A DNA stretch of 64,000 nt from JABCYV01 sp963729325 (GCA_963729325.1 CAVSNS010000014.1:1-64000); one strand, 5' to 3'. Counted from the first letter of the stretch, positions 48,725 to 59,662 are shown. Notes: generated from the sequence alone by a model not told the origin. Program-made: numbers and translations.

Positions 48725-50107
48725 TTACTTCGGGGCGCTGCGGGCGAGGGCCCGTTCCAGAGTCTGATCCAGTGCCGCCTTCGCCTTCTCGTATTCCGGT
48801 TGCGAGATGCGACCCTGTTTGTGCTCCACCTCGAGTTGAAAGAGTTCTTCTTTCAGAGCTTCGAGGAGTAGCCCGGAACGCCCAGTCGACGGGGCTTTTG
48901 ATATCAGTGGAGCAATTGGTGCCGCTAGATCGGAGGCGGACGTCCGAGCGGAATGTTTGGAACGTCCGGCAATGTAGACTGCTCCGGCTGCCAGCACGAT
49001 TGCGAACCCACCCAGAATGTACCAGCGATACTTTTGCAGTGGATCGGGAGCGTCGATGGGCGGGCCCAGTCCTCCTCCCGGACGGGTATCGCGACCGCGA
49101 GCCTGTGGCGGTGCAACAGTGCCGGAACCGTCGCCTTCATTTGGGGAGTTCTCTGCCTGAAGCATGCCATTCCCCGACACTGCGAATGCCAGGTCTTGGC
49201 CCGGCTTGACTTTGGCCGCAACCTCCGCAACAGCGCCAGGCGGAGTCGGCGGCTGCTTCTCTTCGTAAACTCCCGCCTGAGCAGAAGAAAACTGAATCGA
49301 CTGGGGCAGGATTACAACAAAGTGCTCCAGAGGATAGAGCGTCTTGGGATCAAGATTGGCTTTACCGTCGTAGGGAACGTGGTATGTGACTTGGAATTGG
49401 GTCGTGCCGGGACGCAAGGGGAAGACAAAGGCGTAGCGTCCCTTTTCTGCTTCCGGAACGGGCGCGGTATTAACTGCTTGTCCTCCCGATGTCTGGGCTT
49501 GCGCAGAATCGATCTGTGCGCCGCTGGATAGATAAAATTCGAAGTTCTGCTCATTCATCTGCGTTCGCGGCGGTTTGGACGTATTGTCGACGGCAAATAG
49601 CCGCATGATCGCTAGCTCTCCCTTGCCGGCCTGCAGGTACATCAAGTCCGCAGTTACGTTAATGCCGTCAACTTTCTTGGACACATCATAGACCTGCAAG
49701 TCGACCGAAGTGCTTCCCGGAGGCGCCATGCGATGGTAGGTAACGCCCTGGTGAATAGCGCGAATCAAGTGGGGGCTGGCGGCGTCTTCCAGTTTGAAGC
49801 TGAAATTCCCCTGGGCATCGGTCTTAGTGCGAGCGGCTTCCTCCATTCCTTGGGCCAGCCTGATTAGAACAATTTCGTCGCCGGCGGCAGGCTTGTTGGT
49901 CGTGCCATTCTTCAGGGTGCCGGTTAGGGTTTGGGCAGAGGCAGAGGAAGCGAGAAGCAGGAGAAGGAATGGGATAAAGGTGCTTGACCTGTGTTCCGGG
50001 CCGAGTCTGCCGAGCTTCCGCTCGGCCTGGACGGGCGAGGCCTGCCCTGAGCGACGTCGAAGGGGCGCCCGTCCCCACATGACCTGTGTCCACGTTGGCA
50101 GGCTCAA
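48725..50107 (-). CDS. Carboxypeptidase-regulatory-like membrane protein in the ccm operon
   Basis: A 460-residue protein. A signal peptide (FIPFLLLLLASSASAQ), then a carboxypeptidase-regulatory-like beta domain (LTGTLKNGTTNKPAAGDEI, TKTDAQGNFSFKLED), a long extracytoplasmic region, a helix (WYILGGFAIVLAAGAVYIAG) and a cytoplasmic tail with a short coiled coil (FQLEVEHKQGRISQPEYEKAK). The tail resembles CcmI-like proteins. The start is TTG at 50107, overlapping the TGA of the upstream gene (TTGA). The first 35 residues are encoded by a dispersed repeat (50007-50081). It is probably linked to cytochrome c maturation by position only. Confidence 0.7.
   Translation of the reverse strand: MSLPTWTQVMWGRAPLRRRSGQASPVQAERKLGRLGPEHRSSTFIPFLLLLLASSASAQTLTGTLKNGTTNKPAAGDEIVLIRLAQGMEEAARTKTDAQGNFSFKLEDAASPHLIRAIHQGVTYHRMAPPGSTSVDLQVYDVSKKVDGINVTADLMYLQAGKGELAIMRLFAVDNTSKPPRTQMNEQNFEFYLSSGAQIDSAQAQTSGGQAVNTAPVPEAEKGRYAFVFPLRPGTTQFQVTYHVPYDGKANLDPKTLYPLEHFVVILPQSIQFSSAQAGVYEEKQPPTPPGAVAEVAAKVKPGQDLAFAVSGNGMLQAENSPNEGDGSGTVAPPQARGRDTRPGGGLGPPIDAPDPLQKYRWYILGGFAIVLAAGAVYIAGRSKHSARTSASDLAAPIAPLISKAPSTGRSGLLLEALKEELFQLEVEHKQGRISQPEYEKAKAALDQTLERALARSAPK
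50007..50081. repeat. Dispersed palindromic repeat, copy 1
   Basis: On the plus strand it runs from CTGCCGAGCTT to GCGCCCGTCCCCACATG. A shorter copy lies at 57687-57737. Here it forms the N-terminal codons of the ccm-linked protein and carries an extra CCTGAGCGACGTCGAAGG segment in the loop. Confidence 0.8.
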
Positions 50108-50412
50108 ACTCGTGCTCCCTTTCCGCTTCCGGGAAGTGGGGAAATTGTGGCACCTTCGAGGTGCGCAATCTCGGCTAGGATGGCTGCGGCCTCCTCTTCG
50201 AAAGAGGACTTCATCGCCTGGTAGTCAGAATCCGGGAACTTGCCAGCCTTGTATTCGAAATTCAAGTCGCGAAGATTCTCATAGACCACTTCCTTGCGCT
50301 CGCGTAAATAGACCAGACGGGTCTTCTCCGGGCCGACATACAATTTGCCAGGCAAATAGAAAATGTAGACCAGGACACAGAGGGTAATGAGAGCACAGGC
50401 AAGAATAATCAT
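50104..50412 (-). CDS. Small CcmI-like membrane protein
   Basis: A 102-residue protein with one N-terminal helix (IILACALITLCVLVYIFYL) and a helical soluble part (LRERKEVVYENLRDLNFEYK, DSDYQAMKSSFEEEAAAIL). The pattern (helix, then LRDLxxEYxxGKxxxxDYxxxK) is that of the N-terminus of CcmI, which delivers apocytochrome to the haem lyase. It overlaps ccmH at 50409 and the next gene by TTGA, so it is translationally coupled on both sides. Confidence 0.7.
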   Translation of the reverse strand: MIILACALITLCVLVYIFYLPGKLYVGPEKTRLVYLRERKEVVYENLRDLNFEYKAGKFPDSDYQAMKSSFEEEAAAILAEIAHLEGATISPLPGSGKGARV

Positions 50413-50906
50413 ACTTCCGTGTCCTTTCTGGCTTGCTCGCGGAACTGGTCAAGCTCCGGACCCCCGTCGATCCCGCCTCCTCCGACGACGCTGCCAGCAC
50501 CCCGGCCATCGCTGCCGCGCCAGGCGCGGACAACCAGGACGACGGTCGTCAACCCTAGCGCCAGCGCCAGATATGGCATGACCCAGGCAACGCGGTTGAA
50601 ACCGCTCGTGGTAGGTGCGATCAGCACGGTGGGCCCGTATTTCTGGACGAAGGATTGCAGCACCAAATCGTCGCTGTCAGGGCGGTTCATCGCTGCGACC
50701 AGCTCTCCGCGCATGCCATCCGACAACGGACAACCGACATGGTTACACTCCAGCAGCACCTGATTGCAGCCGCACACGCACATCAATTTATGGCCTAGCT
50801 GGTTGAAGCGTGCGTCTTCGTCCCCAGCCGCCATGAGAGTCACGATCGCAAGCGATAACAGCACGATTTGGATGACGCGCTTCGACGGTGGTTTTTGAAA
50901 AATCAT
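50409..50906 (-). CDS. ccmH: Cytochrome c maturation protein CcmH
   Basis: An approximately 165-residue protein, start ATG at 50906. Signal helix (VIQIVLLSLAIVTLMAAG), then HKLMCVCGCNQVLLECNHVGCP, a cysteine-rich variant of the CcmH L-R-C-x-x-C thioredoxin-reactive motif, and a second membrane helix (VMPYLALALGLTTVVLVVRA). It reduces apocytochrome for haem ligation. The extra cysteines (four in 16 residues) set it apart from the enteric form. It follows ccmF closely on the same strand. Confidence 0.9.
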   Translation of the reverse strand: MIFQKPPSKRVIQIVLLSLAIVTLMAAGDEDARFNQLGHKLMCVCGCNQVLLECNHVGCPLSDGMRGELVAAMNRPDSDDLVLQSFVQKYGPTVLIAPTTSGFNRVAWVMPYLALALGLTTVVLVVRAWRGSDGRGAGSVVGGGGIDGGPELDQFREQARKDTEV

Positions 50907-50929
50907 GGGCACTCTGAACAACCTCAAGC

Positions 50930-52967
50930 TTAGGTTCGCGCCGCCACTGGCTCGGGCTCGATTCGCGCCGGAGCAGTCACCCGCGCCGGCATTGCATTCG
51001 GCACCAGCGCTGTGATGGTTCCAAAGATCATCACCAGCGCTCCGATCCAGATCCACATCACTAGCGGATTGAGGTGGGCTTTGATAATCGGACGCCCGGT
51101 CTCTGGATTAATGCCTTCATAGACCAGGTAAAGATCTCTGACCAGGAACAGGTCTTCCCTGAAAGTGGGGTGAATCTGAGGGATGGTTTGCGTCTGCTGG
51201 CTGGCCTTGTAGAAGCGCCGCTCTGGGAACATTGTCGTAATCTGCTTTCCACCCCGAAAAACGTTGATGATCGCCCACTGGTTGCTGTAGTTCGGATTGT
51301 CCTCTTCGGTATAGGACTGGCAAACCAGCGTGTAGGGGCCGATGGTCATATGGTCGCCGTAGCCCATCTCCTTCTCTGCCTCGCGGTTGAAGGGAGTTCC
51401 GAGAATTCCTATGACCACCACGGCTACGCCGAAGTGGACAATGTAGCCGCCGTAGCGGCGAGTGTTTCGGCGCCACAGGTGGGCCATGGAAGCGAGCAAG
51501 CCCTGCCCTGTATGCCTGGATATGACGCGGCCGCCGCGGACGAACTCTGAGATCACTGTGAGAGCCACCAGAGTGGCTAACATTGCGGCCATCAGCGCAT
51601 AGAAGTAGGAGATGTCCTTCCACGGGCGAACGCCGAAGACGATCATCAGAATCCCAACCAGAGCCGCGCCCAGCGTCGGCCACAAGAAGTTACGCTTCAA
51701 GCTCTCCAGCGACGTATTGCGCCACGCGAGCAGCGGACCGACGGCGGTGAGCAGCAAGAGCAACAGGACAACCGGGATGGTTACGTGATTGTAGAAGGGC
51801 GGCCCGACAGTAATCTTATGGCCCTGCACCCACTCAGAGAGGATGGGAAATAGCGTGCCCCAGAGGACCGTGAAGCAGAACAAAACAAACAGCAGGTTGT
51901 TAAACAGAAAGCTAGACTCGCGCGAGACCAGTGATTCCAGTCGGTGTTCACTTTGCAAATGAGACCGGTTCTTCACGTAAAAGAGGATGCAGGTAGCAAG
52001 GATTATCGCCAGGAAGCCGACGAACCAGTCCCCGATCGAAGATTGGGCGAAGGCGTGTACCGAGCTGACCACGCCGCTGCGAGTCAGAAATGTGCCAAAG
52101 ATGGAAAGCATGAAGGTGACGAAAATAAGCCACACGTTCCACACCTTCAGCATGCCGCGCTTCTCCTGCATCATTACCGAGTGCAGGAACGCGGTGCCCG
52201 TCAGCCAGGGCATGAACGAGGCGTTCTCTACCGGGTCCCAGCCCCAATAGCCTCCCCAGCCCAGCACCGAGTACGCCCAGTGCGCCCCGAGAAAGACGCC
52301 GCAGGTCAGGAATCCCCAGGTCACCATCGTCCATCGACGGGTAATGTGGATCCATTTTTCGCCCGGATACCGCATGGCCAGAGCCCCGAGCGCGAAGGCG
52401 AAGGGCACGGTAAAGCCTACGTAGCCCAAATAAAGCATAGGCGGATGGATCACCATCTCGGGATATTGCAGCAGGGGGTTGAGACCGTTGCCGTCAGCGG
52501 GCAGCGTGCCCTGCATGACGGCGAAAGGGTGAGCTGCGAAATTCAGCAGGAGCAAGAAGAAGACCTGGACGGCGGCGATGATGACGGAGGCGTGGGCAAA
52601 GAGTCGGCTGTCGGTCTTGTGGCGGAGCCTAAGCACCAGTCCATACGCGGACAGAAGTAACGACCAGAATAGTAGCGAACCTTCCTGTCCGGACCACAGG
52701 ACGGCGAACTTGTAGGGAATGGGTAGATCACGATTGCTGTGATGGAAAATATAGGCGATGGAGAAGTCGTCCTGGAAGGCGGAAATGACCAATACCAGAG
52801 CAGCCAGGAAGACCACAGCAAAAACGGCAATCCCCGCCCGCCGCGCAGTCTCTCCCAGGCGATCCGATCCCGGGCCTGGACGTGCCAAGGCAAATAATCC
52901 AGCCAGGAAACGAGTAAGCGCTCAAGGCCAACGCAAGCAGGAGCGCAAAACTGCCGATTTGCGACAT
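50930..52967 (-). CDS. ccmF: Cytochrome c haem lyase CcmF (5' frameshift)
   Basis: An approximately 678-residue membrane protein with about fifteen helices. The tryptophan-rich haem-handling motif WGGYWGWDPVENASFMPWL is complete; conserved histidines lie in VIHPPMLYLGYVG, GAHWAYS and TAFLHSVMM. It attaches haem to apocytochrome c in the periplasm with CcmH. The first 20 residues (MSQIGSFALLLALALSAYS) lie in another frame; the shift is near 52905. Other ccm genes (A-E) are not in the window. Confidence 0.95.
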
Positions 52968-53181
52968 GGGGGATCCTGACGTATTTTTTCAGAAACACTA
53001 GCAGGAGGCAACAGCAAAGCTCGGGGCAAAGTTATTGATATTCGGAGCTTTGCCGTGATGTCGAAAGGTACTGGGAGTTACCCGAGACCGCTTCGTCGCG
53101 ATGGCCGAACTGGGAAGAGACTGAATGGACATAGACTCCCCAGTATGGCGGGAAGATCAGCATTCCCCAGGATCCCGAAGT

Positions 53182-53424
53182 CTAGGCGCTCTGCTGCTGG
53201 TTGTAGCGGGCTAGGATTTCGCGCTCGGCTACGAACCAATCGTCATTCTCGTGGCCTGGAGTATATCCCCGCTGCGCGTACAACTCATAGGCGCGGCGGC
53301 GGATTTCGGCTTCCAGGTCTGTCTGAGAGCCATTCTGCTTCGCTTCGGGATTGGTAACCGCGGGCGCGGTCGCTGCGTTCGTGGTGCGAGTGTTGCCGTT
53401 GCGGGGGGACTTTGTTCTAGCCAT
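53182..53424 (-). CDS. DUF2934 small protein
   Basis: An approximately 80-residue protein. A basic, low-complexity N-terminus (MARTKSPRNGNTRTT) precedes a DUF2934 motif: IRRRAYELYAQRG and DDWFVAEREILARYNQQ. The ATG at 53424 has an AAGGAG ribosome site; the ATG at 53487 would extend it implausibly. Function unknown; such proteins are very common in Acidobacteriota. Confidence 0.88.
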   Translation of the reverse strand: MARTKSPRNGNTRTTNAATAPAVTNPEAKQNGSQTDLEAEIRRRAYELYAQRGYTPGHENDDWFVAEREILARYNQQQSA

Positions 53425-53598
53425 AATCGGATACTCCTTACAGATACCAAGGTTCAGCAATGAACCAAATGGATGAATTAGCCACATGCGCCGGGACTAC
53501 CGGTGTCTGAAAAGTTTTGTGGCGGATGATGATCTAATAATAAACCGAACAGGCTGTGGATTTGTTAAAGAATGAACAAAAAAATACATTGCACGCGA

Positions 53599-56500
53599 TC
53601 AGTAGAAATCGTGGGAGGTAGTCTCGGCGCGGGTGATGGAAAGCGGTAACACCCGCTGGGCTTTCACCGAAATAACGTTATCCTGGTTCTGCAGAATGCC
53701 TTCCACCATCAGGAACTGCTCGGAAGATACCAGCATCCGGTTTTTCTGAAATAAATCTGGGGTGATGATGGCGTTGGCTACGCCGGTTTCGTCCTCCAGG
53801 CTAAGAAAAACAAACCCTTTGGCGGTTCCAGGACGCTGGCGGGCGATGACACACCCCCCTACTCGCACGGACTTCCCGTTCGGAATGTGACTGAGCTCAA
53901 TGGCCTTACGGATTCCCATAGTCTGCATTCGAGGACGGTGGTAGGCCATGGGATGGGGTCCGACAGTCAAGCCAGTGCCTCGGAAATCGGCGACCAGGCG
54001 CTCTTCGGCATTCATAGGACGCAGCGGGGATTTGGAGTCGGGTTCGGGTAGTTCATCCACCAGCGGCCCAGAGTGTCGAACGGCACGTTCGACTTGCCAG
54101 AGAGCGTCGCGACGATGGAAAGCGATATCAGATTTCTGATTGCAGATTTCAGATTGATTTGCGTCATCGGTTGCAACCTGCAATCTAAAATCTTCATTCT
54201 GAAATTCTTTTCTGTTCCTTGCGACTCGGTGGAGAATTACCGATTGAATTCAAAGCCCCGATTTCTGCCAACGTATTCAGCTCGTCCTTACGCAGTTCAG
54301 GAACACGGCGGACGAGATCATGAATGGAAACAAACGGCGCGATACTTCGCTGACGAACCAGCGCCTGGCCAGCCTCCTCGCGCAACCCGCGAGCATACCG
54401 CAGGCCAAGGCGTAGCGCTGGGGTCTCGCCGGCTGTTCCCACGACCGTGCAATTCCACTCGGACTTCATCACATCAATCGACAGCACCTTCAGCCCGTGC
54501 CGTTGCGCATCTTTCACGATGGTGGCAGGGACGATAAAAGCCCATCGGCTGATTATTGAGCAAGGCGGCAGTGAAAGCGGCTAGATAATGACACTTCAAA
54601 TAGGCACTGGCATAGGCAAGCAGGGCGAAACTGGCAGCGTGAGACTCGGGAAATCCGTAAAGAGCGAAGGAAGTAATCGAGAGAATAATTTGCTCCTGAG
54701 CTTCCCGCGAGATGCCGTTGCGCTCCATGCCGCTGCGGAGCCTGGCCTCGATTTCCTTCATGCGGGTCTGGGAGCGTTTGAAACCCATGGCGCGGCGCAG
54801 TTCCTCCGCTTCGCCCCCGCTGAATCCGGCGGCAATCATCGCCATGCGCAACAACTGTTCCTGAAAGAGCGGGACGCCCAAGCGTGCGCGTCAGTACGGG
54901 CTCGAGTGAAGGATGCAAGTAGTTGACCGACTCGCGTCCCATGCGGCGCTGCAAATAAGGATTCACCATCTGACCGACGATGGGGCCAGGGCGAATGATT
55001 GCCACTTGCACCACGATGTCATAAAAGCGTTGTGGCCGCAGGCGCGGCAGGCATGACATCTGCGCCCGGCTCTCGATTTGAAACATGCCGATGGTATCGG
55101 CCTTTTGCAGCGTGGAATACACCGTGGGATCGTCAGGCGGAAGGTGGGCGAGGTCCACTTCCTCACCATAATGATTGCGGATGAGTTCGAGAGAATCTTC
55201 CAGCACGGCCATCATGCCCAGGCCGAGCAGGTCGACTTTGATGATGCCCAGGTCATTGCAGTCTTCTTTGTCCCACTGCACTACGACGCGCCCGGGCATG
55301 GAGGCAGGTTCGAGCGGCACCACGGAATCAAGTTGCCCCTGGCAGATGACCATGCCACCAGAATGTTGGCCGAGGTGGCGCGGCAGATCCTGCACCGCTT
55401 CGCAGAGCTCGAAATATTTGCGCAGGCGAGGATGATTCAAGTCCAAACCAGCATCGCGGAAGCGATGATCGAGGGTGTCGTTGGCATCCCTGTATTCCCA
55501 CGTGGAGACGGCGGCTGAGACTTTATCCAGCGTCTCCGGATCGAAGCCCAGCGCCTTGCCAATTTCGCGCGAAGCCATGCGGCTGCGATAGGTAATGACA
55601 TTGGCAGTCATAGCGGCGCCGCGTTCCCCGTAGCGCTGGTACAAATATTGGATTACCCGCTCGCGCTGATCGCCGCTGGGCAGATCGAGATCAATGTCGG
55701 GCCACTCGCCGCGTTCCTCCGATAGGAAGCGCTCGAAGAGCAGTTCCATGCCTACTGGATCCACGGCGGTGATGCCGAGCGAGTAACAGACTGCGCTGTT
55801 GGCCGCGGAGCCGCGTCCCTGCACCAGAATGTTTTGCTCGCGGCAGTAGCGGACCAGGTCCCAGACAATGAGAAAGTAGCCGGCAAGATTCAGCTTTTGG
55901 ATCAGCGACAACTCGCGCTCGATCTGATGGCGAGCGCGATTCTTGAGGTCGGATGCGGCCCGGCCATAGCGCTGCTGGAAACCTTCCCAACTGCGTTCCC
56001 GCAGAAACGACATCATGGTCTCGCCTTCGGGTACCGGGTACTTGGGAAATTCGTATCCCAGATCGCTGAGCGCGAATTCGAAGCGAGACGACAATTCCAC
56101 CGTGTTAGCGATGGCTTCGGGGAGATCGGCGAACAGTTGCTGCATCTCCTGCGGCGATTTCAGGTGACGCTCGGAATTGCGGGCCAGCAGGCGTCCAGCA
56201 GTGGCCAGCGTGCGATGGTTGCGGATGGCAGTGAAAACGTCACAAAGTTCGCGCTCGCGGGCGGTGGCATAGCAGACGCCATTGGTAGCCAACAACGGAA
56301 GCCGGAGTGAGCGCGCAATTTCGATGGCTACGCGGTTGCGAGCTTCCTGTTCGCGATGAAAATGGCGCTGCAGTTCTACATAAACATTGTCACGGCCAAA
56401 AACCTCCGTTAGGTGCTCGATCGAGCGCTGAGCTTCTTCCTTTCCACTTTGGGCCAATGCGATTGCGAGCGGACCATCGTCACCTCCGGTCAGGCAAATG

Positions 56501-56950
56501 AGTCCGGCCGCGTGTTCTCGCAATTCTTCTTCGTGGACAGTGCCTTCGCCTTTCTTTGCCCGGAGTTTCATCTTGGTGATCAGGCGGCAAAGATTCTGGT
56601 AGGCTAGAGCGAGAGGACACAAGGAGGGGAAGACGGAAAGAGATTTTTGAATATTCGGATTTATGAATTGTAGAATTGAAAACATCTCGATCCTTTGACG
56701 GATTCTTTAATTCGTCAATCCGGAAATTCGTCAATCCGAAAATTTCACACAATACTTCCGCTCCGATGTGTGCCTTGATCCCGGCCTTCTCCGCTGCCAT
56801 GTGGAAACGAGGAGCGCCATACACGCCGTCCCGGTCGAGCAGGGCCATGGCCGGCATTTGCAGGTTGGCGCAGTTTGCGATCAGATCTTCAGGCAGGGAA
56901 GCGCCTTCGAGAAAACTGAAGGCAGAGCGGGAATGAAATTCGATGTACAT
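53599..56950 (-). CDS. dnaE2: Error-prone DNA polymerase DnaE2 (ImuC), multiply frameshifted
   Basis: A C-family polymerase of SOS mutagenesis, about 1080 residues after removing inserts. The N-terminal PHP domain starts MYIEFHSRSAFSFLEGAS. The catalytic palm has GRGSAANSAVCYSLGIT and WPDIDLDLPSGDQRERV (catalytic aspartates), then NVITYRSRMASREIGKALG, HSGGMVICQG and VKVDLLGLGMM-like GIIKVDLLGLGMMAVL. The helix-hairpin-helix and OB parts end with LSITRAETTSHDFY. Frame shifts lie near 56605, 54885, 54530 and 54200. Two AT-rich inserts (54126-54222, 56643-56757) interrupt it, one of them in the PHP region. It is the last gene of the imuA-imuB-dnaE2 cassette. Confidence 0.92.
54126..54222. repeat. 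AT-rich insert in dnaE2 (C-terminal site)
   Basis: About 100 bases of low-GC DNA rich in CAGATTT/CTGATTG and AATCTAAAATC words separate NSIGNSPPS from HRRDALWQVE, which are adjacent in normal DnaE2. It has no insertion-sequence features and no clear target duplication. Confidence 0.6.
56643..56757. repeat. AT-rich insert in dnaE2 (PHP site)
   Basis: About 115 bases with a tandem AATTCGTCAATCCG element (two close copies) replace the short loop between AHIGAEV and RLPLLVSS. The reading frame stays open through it, adding about 38 unrelated residues. Confidence 0.65.
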
Positions 56951-57005
56951 TGCAAATCTTTTTCATCACAGAGTCACGGAGTCACAGAGAAAATCTTTGG
57001 AGTTG

Positions 57006-58656
57006 CTAGTCATAAGTTCCCTCTACGTACCATCCCCCGCTGAGCAGATCGCGGACCAGTCGATAAAGTGCGATCCCGGTTTCCTCTTGCATCGCGATGT
57101 CCCATTCATCGCGGGCCCAGCCTTCCTGGTCCCACCAATCGCCTGACGAGCGCCAGGGGCCGGCTGCCCAGACGATTTCTCCCTGGATATGTTTGTGCCC
57201 GGAGCAGGCCAGACGCGATGGTCCACCATCGCGTAGCGTCACTGCTGCTCGCAAGGGCGGACGGAAGATGCGCAGGGCGGTGACGGCATTCGCTTTCTCC
57301 TGATTGCCAGCAGGTTTGTCTTCTTTTCGCGACACACCTTCTCGCGGCATTTCGGGCGCGAAGCGTTTCATTCGAAAACCTTCTGGACGATGTGTATCCA
57401 GCAACTCGAGCGATCCGACCTGGTTTTCACCCACAATGCCCGCAATTCTGGCAAGTGTGAGTTCGAGCTTTTCTGGCTCTGGTGAGGGCGGAAGAAAAAG
57501 ACCGCTCTGAGCCGCACGCGGACGCGCCGGCTCTGCTGACAAATAAATTTTTAGAATGGGCGCCCCGGGGGGATGCGCCTTCAAATCAAGCTGCAGTAGC
57601 TTGAGGAAAGTTTTAGCATCCAGCATCGGGATGGGAAGCCGAAGCGTACGTTGAAAAATCTTGCGACTCTCGCTTTCACAATAAGGCTGCCGAGCTTGCA
57701 CTCGGCCTCGACGGGCGGGGGCGCCCGTCCCCACATGGCTAGTGGCTGGTTCAGTAATTTCTTCTGCATGGCATCCTTGCTCCAACGCCAATCGCAGCCG
57801 CAGTTCCTGCGTTGCCAGAGCATGTGTACTCAGCCGAGCGCACAATTGTTCCAGCAGCCGGCCCAACAGAAATGCCAGGGGCTCAAGCAACACCAGCGGA
57901 TATTCCAATTCGATCGCTTCTTCGAAAACCAGCGGCGGTTCGACTAGAACCAATGTGCGGGAAGTCTTGCCCCGGGCCAGTTGCTGCAAGCGAACGCCTT
58001 TCTGTCCTAAGCGCTCGCTGATGGCAACGTCCGGCAAGGCAGCTAATGCCCGCAGATTACGCACTCCCCAACGGCTGAAGGTTTCTGAAAATTGCTCGAT
58101 TTCTTGGGCGTCGCAAAAGCTTTCCAAAAGGACTTGTACCGGCAGAGACCCCAACTGCTCTGCTTCTTTTCCCGCGGGAATCACGGTCACGCCGTGAAAA
58201 CCGCGAGCCGCAAGTGCAGCCGTATCAGGATTGGAAGCCACTGCGACGTTGGCTTTGAGTCCGAGAGCGAAAGCACGACGAGTCACATCACGTGCAATCT
58301 TGGACAGAGAACCAAAAAGTGATTCCAGTCCTCCCAGGTCAAGAAGAATAGTGTCGCAGCCCGCATCTTCTACTCGTGGCGAAAACGACTGCGCACAGTC
58401 CAGTAGTGCGGCGTGTGCGGCAGCTTCCTGCAACGAAGAACGGTTGCGCAGCACTAGACCGGCACAGGCTTCCACCTGCAACTTCATCATTCCTGGTTCA
58501 ATTCCGGCACGACGAGCATGATTCGTTCACGGTAAAAACTTTTTGCAGAGGCGCTTTACCTTCGAGCACGCTCACGGACTGGGAACGCAACCCAGGTTCG
58601 GCGCGGAGGAGTGCTTCCACGGGAAAATCAGGAACGAAGATGCAAGCAAAAGGCAT
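57006..58656 (-). CDS. imuB: ImuB-like Y-family polymerase homologue (5' frameshift)
   Basis: An approximately 549-residue ImuB, the inactive Y-family polymerase that couples ImuA and DnaE2 to the sliding clamp. The N-terminus MPFACIFVPDFPVEALLR shows the fold, but catalytic carboxylates are not at the usual places. RFPP-like RIFRPPLRAA and the C-terminal DUF6504 region GEIVWAAGPWRSSGDWW are present. The first 50 residues lie in another frame (shift near 58520). A palindromic repeat (57687-57737) inserts SHVGTGAPARRGRVQARQ in frame in the middle region. It follows imuA on the same strand. Confidence 0.92.
57687..57737. repeat. Dispersed palindromic repeat, copy 2, inside imuB
   Basis: A 51-base copy of the repeat at 50007-50081 (CTGCCGAGCTT ... 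GCGCCCGTCCCCACATG), without the long loop. It lies inside imuB and is read in frame. Confidence 0.8.
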
Positions 58657-58695
58657 TGGTCGTCATGCTCTCGAGACAGCCACTGAGACGGCACA

Positions 58696-59601
58696 CTACG
58701 AAATTCGTTGTGTTTTGGTCAGGAACGCTGCCGTGATCGATCCTGATGGCTTGCGCTCCATGCGCGAACGCAATAGTTCTCCTTCTACGCGGATTCCCTC
58801 CAGCAATTGCGTATGAGTTTGGAATAAATTCTTTTTTTCAGAATGTTGAGGGCCGAAAGCTGAAAGCTCTTTTGACGCTTGCAATCTCACCAGCAGAGAA
58901 GCGCAAGTTTGCGCGCACGGCGCTTGGGCCACGACGAACACCACCGTGGTTGTGTACTCTACGGCGCGCTGAAAACGAAACCAGGTAGTCAACGGAATGC
59001 GCCGCGCTGTCTGAATCGGAACATCACCAAGATCAATGGCCACCAGACCGAAGCCGCCGCTTTGCAGAAGCAGGTCTGTGACCCTCAGCGCTCGCTCCAG
59101 CAATTTGTAATTCTTCCCCTCAGAGGCTAAATCCCGTTCTTTTGAGTGAGTCTTTTTTGCACGACTGAAGTTATGTCCTTTCCACTTAGGATTGGGAAGA
59201 CCGCATTGCACCCAGAGCAGTCTTTCAAAATCCACTCCTGCGGCAGCCGCCGAGACAGGATCAAAGGCATCGGTGGCATCCACCAGAGCGCAGACTTCTT
59301 CGCGCCGGGTGGCTGAAGCCAGAGAAGCCAGCAGCACGCTGGCGCGTCCCGAAGAGGCTGGCCCGCAGATTTCACTCAAGCATCCGCGTGGCAATCCGCC
59401 GGTGAGCTTGTCAATCTCGGGGATCCCGCTGGAAACCAGTTCCGGCGTGGGCCGCACCTCGAACTGCGATGCCGGAGCTACTCCGTGAAGTTTGGGCAAC
59501 GTGGAGAGCCGTTTTAGAAGGAGCGCAGCCCCCTCTTTCCCAGCAAAAGCAGCGGGGCGGCGGCCCAGAGCATCAGGGGCACAAATCACCGGGGAAGACA
59601 T
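58696..59601 (-). CDS. imuA: ImuA, RecA-like SOS mutagenesis factor
   Basis: A 301-residue RecA-fold protein at the head of the mutasome operon. TPELVSSGIPEIDKLTGGLP and RGCLSEICGPASSGRASVLL show the fold. The Walker A reads GPASSGRAS, with arginine in place of the catalytic lysine, and Walker B (LVAIDLGDV) lacks a strong acidic end, so it is probably not an ATPase. ImuA helps the ImuB-DnaE2 complex bypass lesions. A tandem 11-base repeat lies in its promoter region. Confidence 0.9.
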   Translation of the reverse strand: MSSPVICAPDALGRRPAAFAGKEGAALLLKRLSTLPKLHGVAPASQFEVRPTPELVSSGIPEIDKLTGGLPRGCLSEICGPASSGRASVLLASLASATRREEVCALVDATDAFDPVSAAAAGVDFERLLWVQCGLPNPKWKGHNFSRAKKTHSKERDLASEGKNYKLLERALRVTDLLLQSGGFGLVAIDLGDVPIQTARRIPLTTWFRFQRAVEYTTTVVFVVAQAPCAQTCASLLVRLQASKELSAFGPQHSEKKNLFQTHTQLLEGIRVEGELLRSRMERKPSGSITAAFLTKTQRIS

Positions 59602-59662
59602 AGGGAACCTCAGAAGTTCAGGAACATCGAAGCAGGTAGCTTCGAAAGCGAAGCTTTGTGCA

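Noticed and set aside
56643..56757. Intron or insertion sequence in dnaE2
   Set aside because: There is no catalytic RNA core, transposase, terminal inverted repeat or clear target duplication; it is only short AT-rich repetitive DNA.
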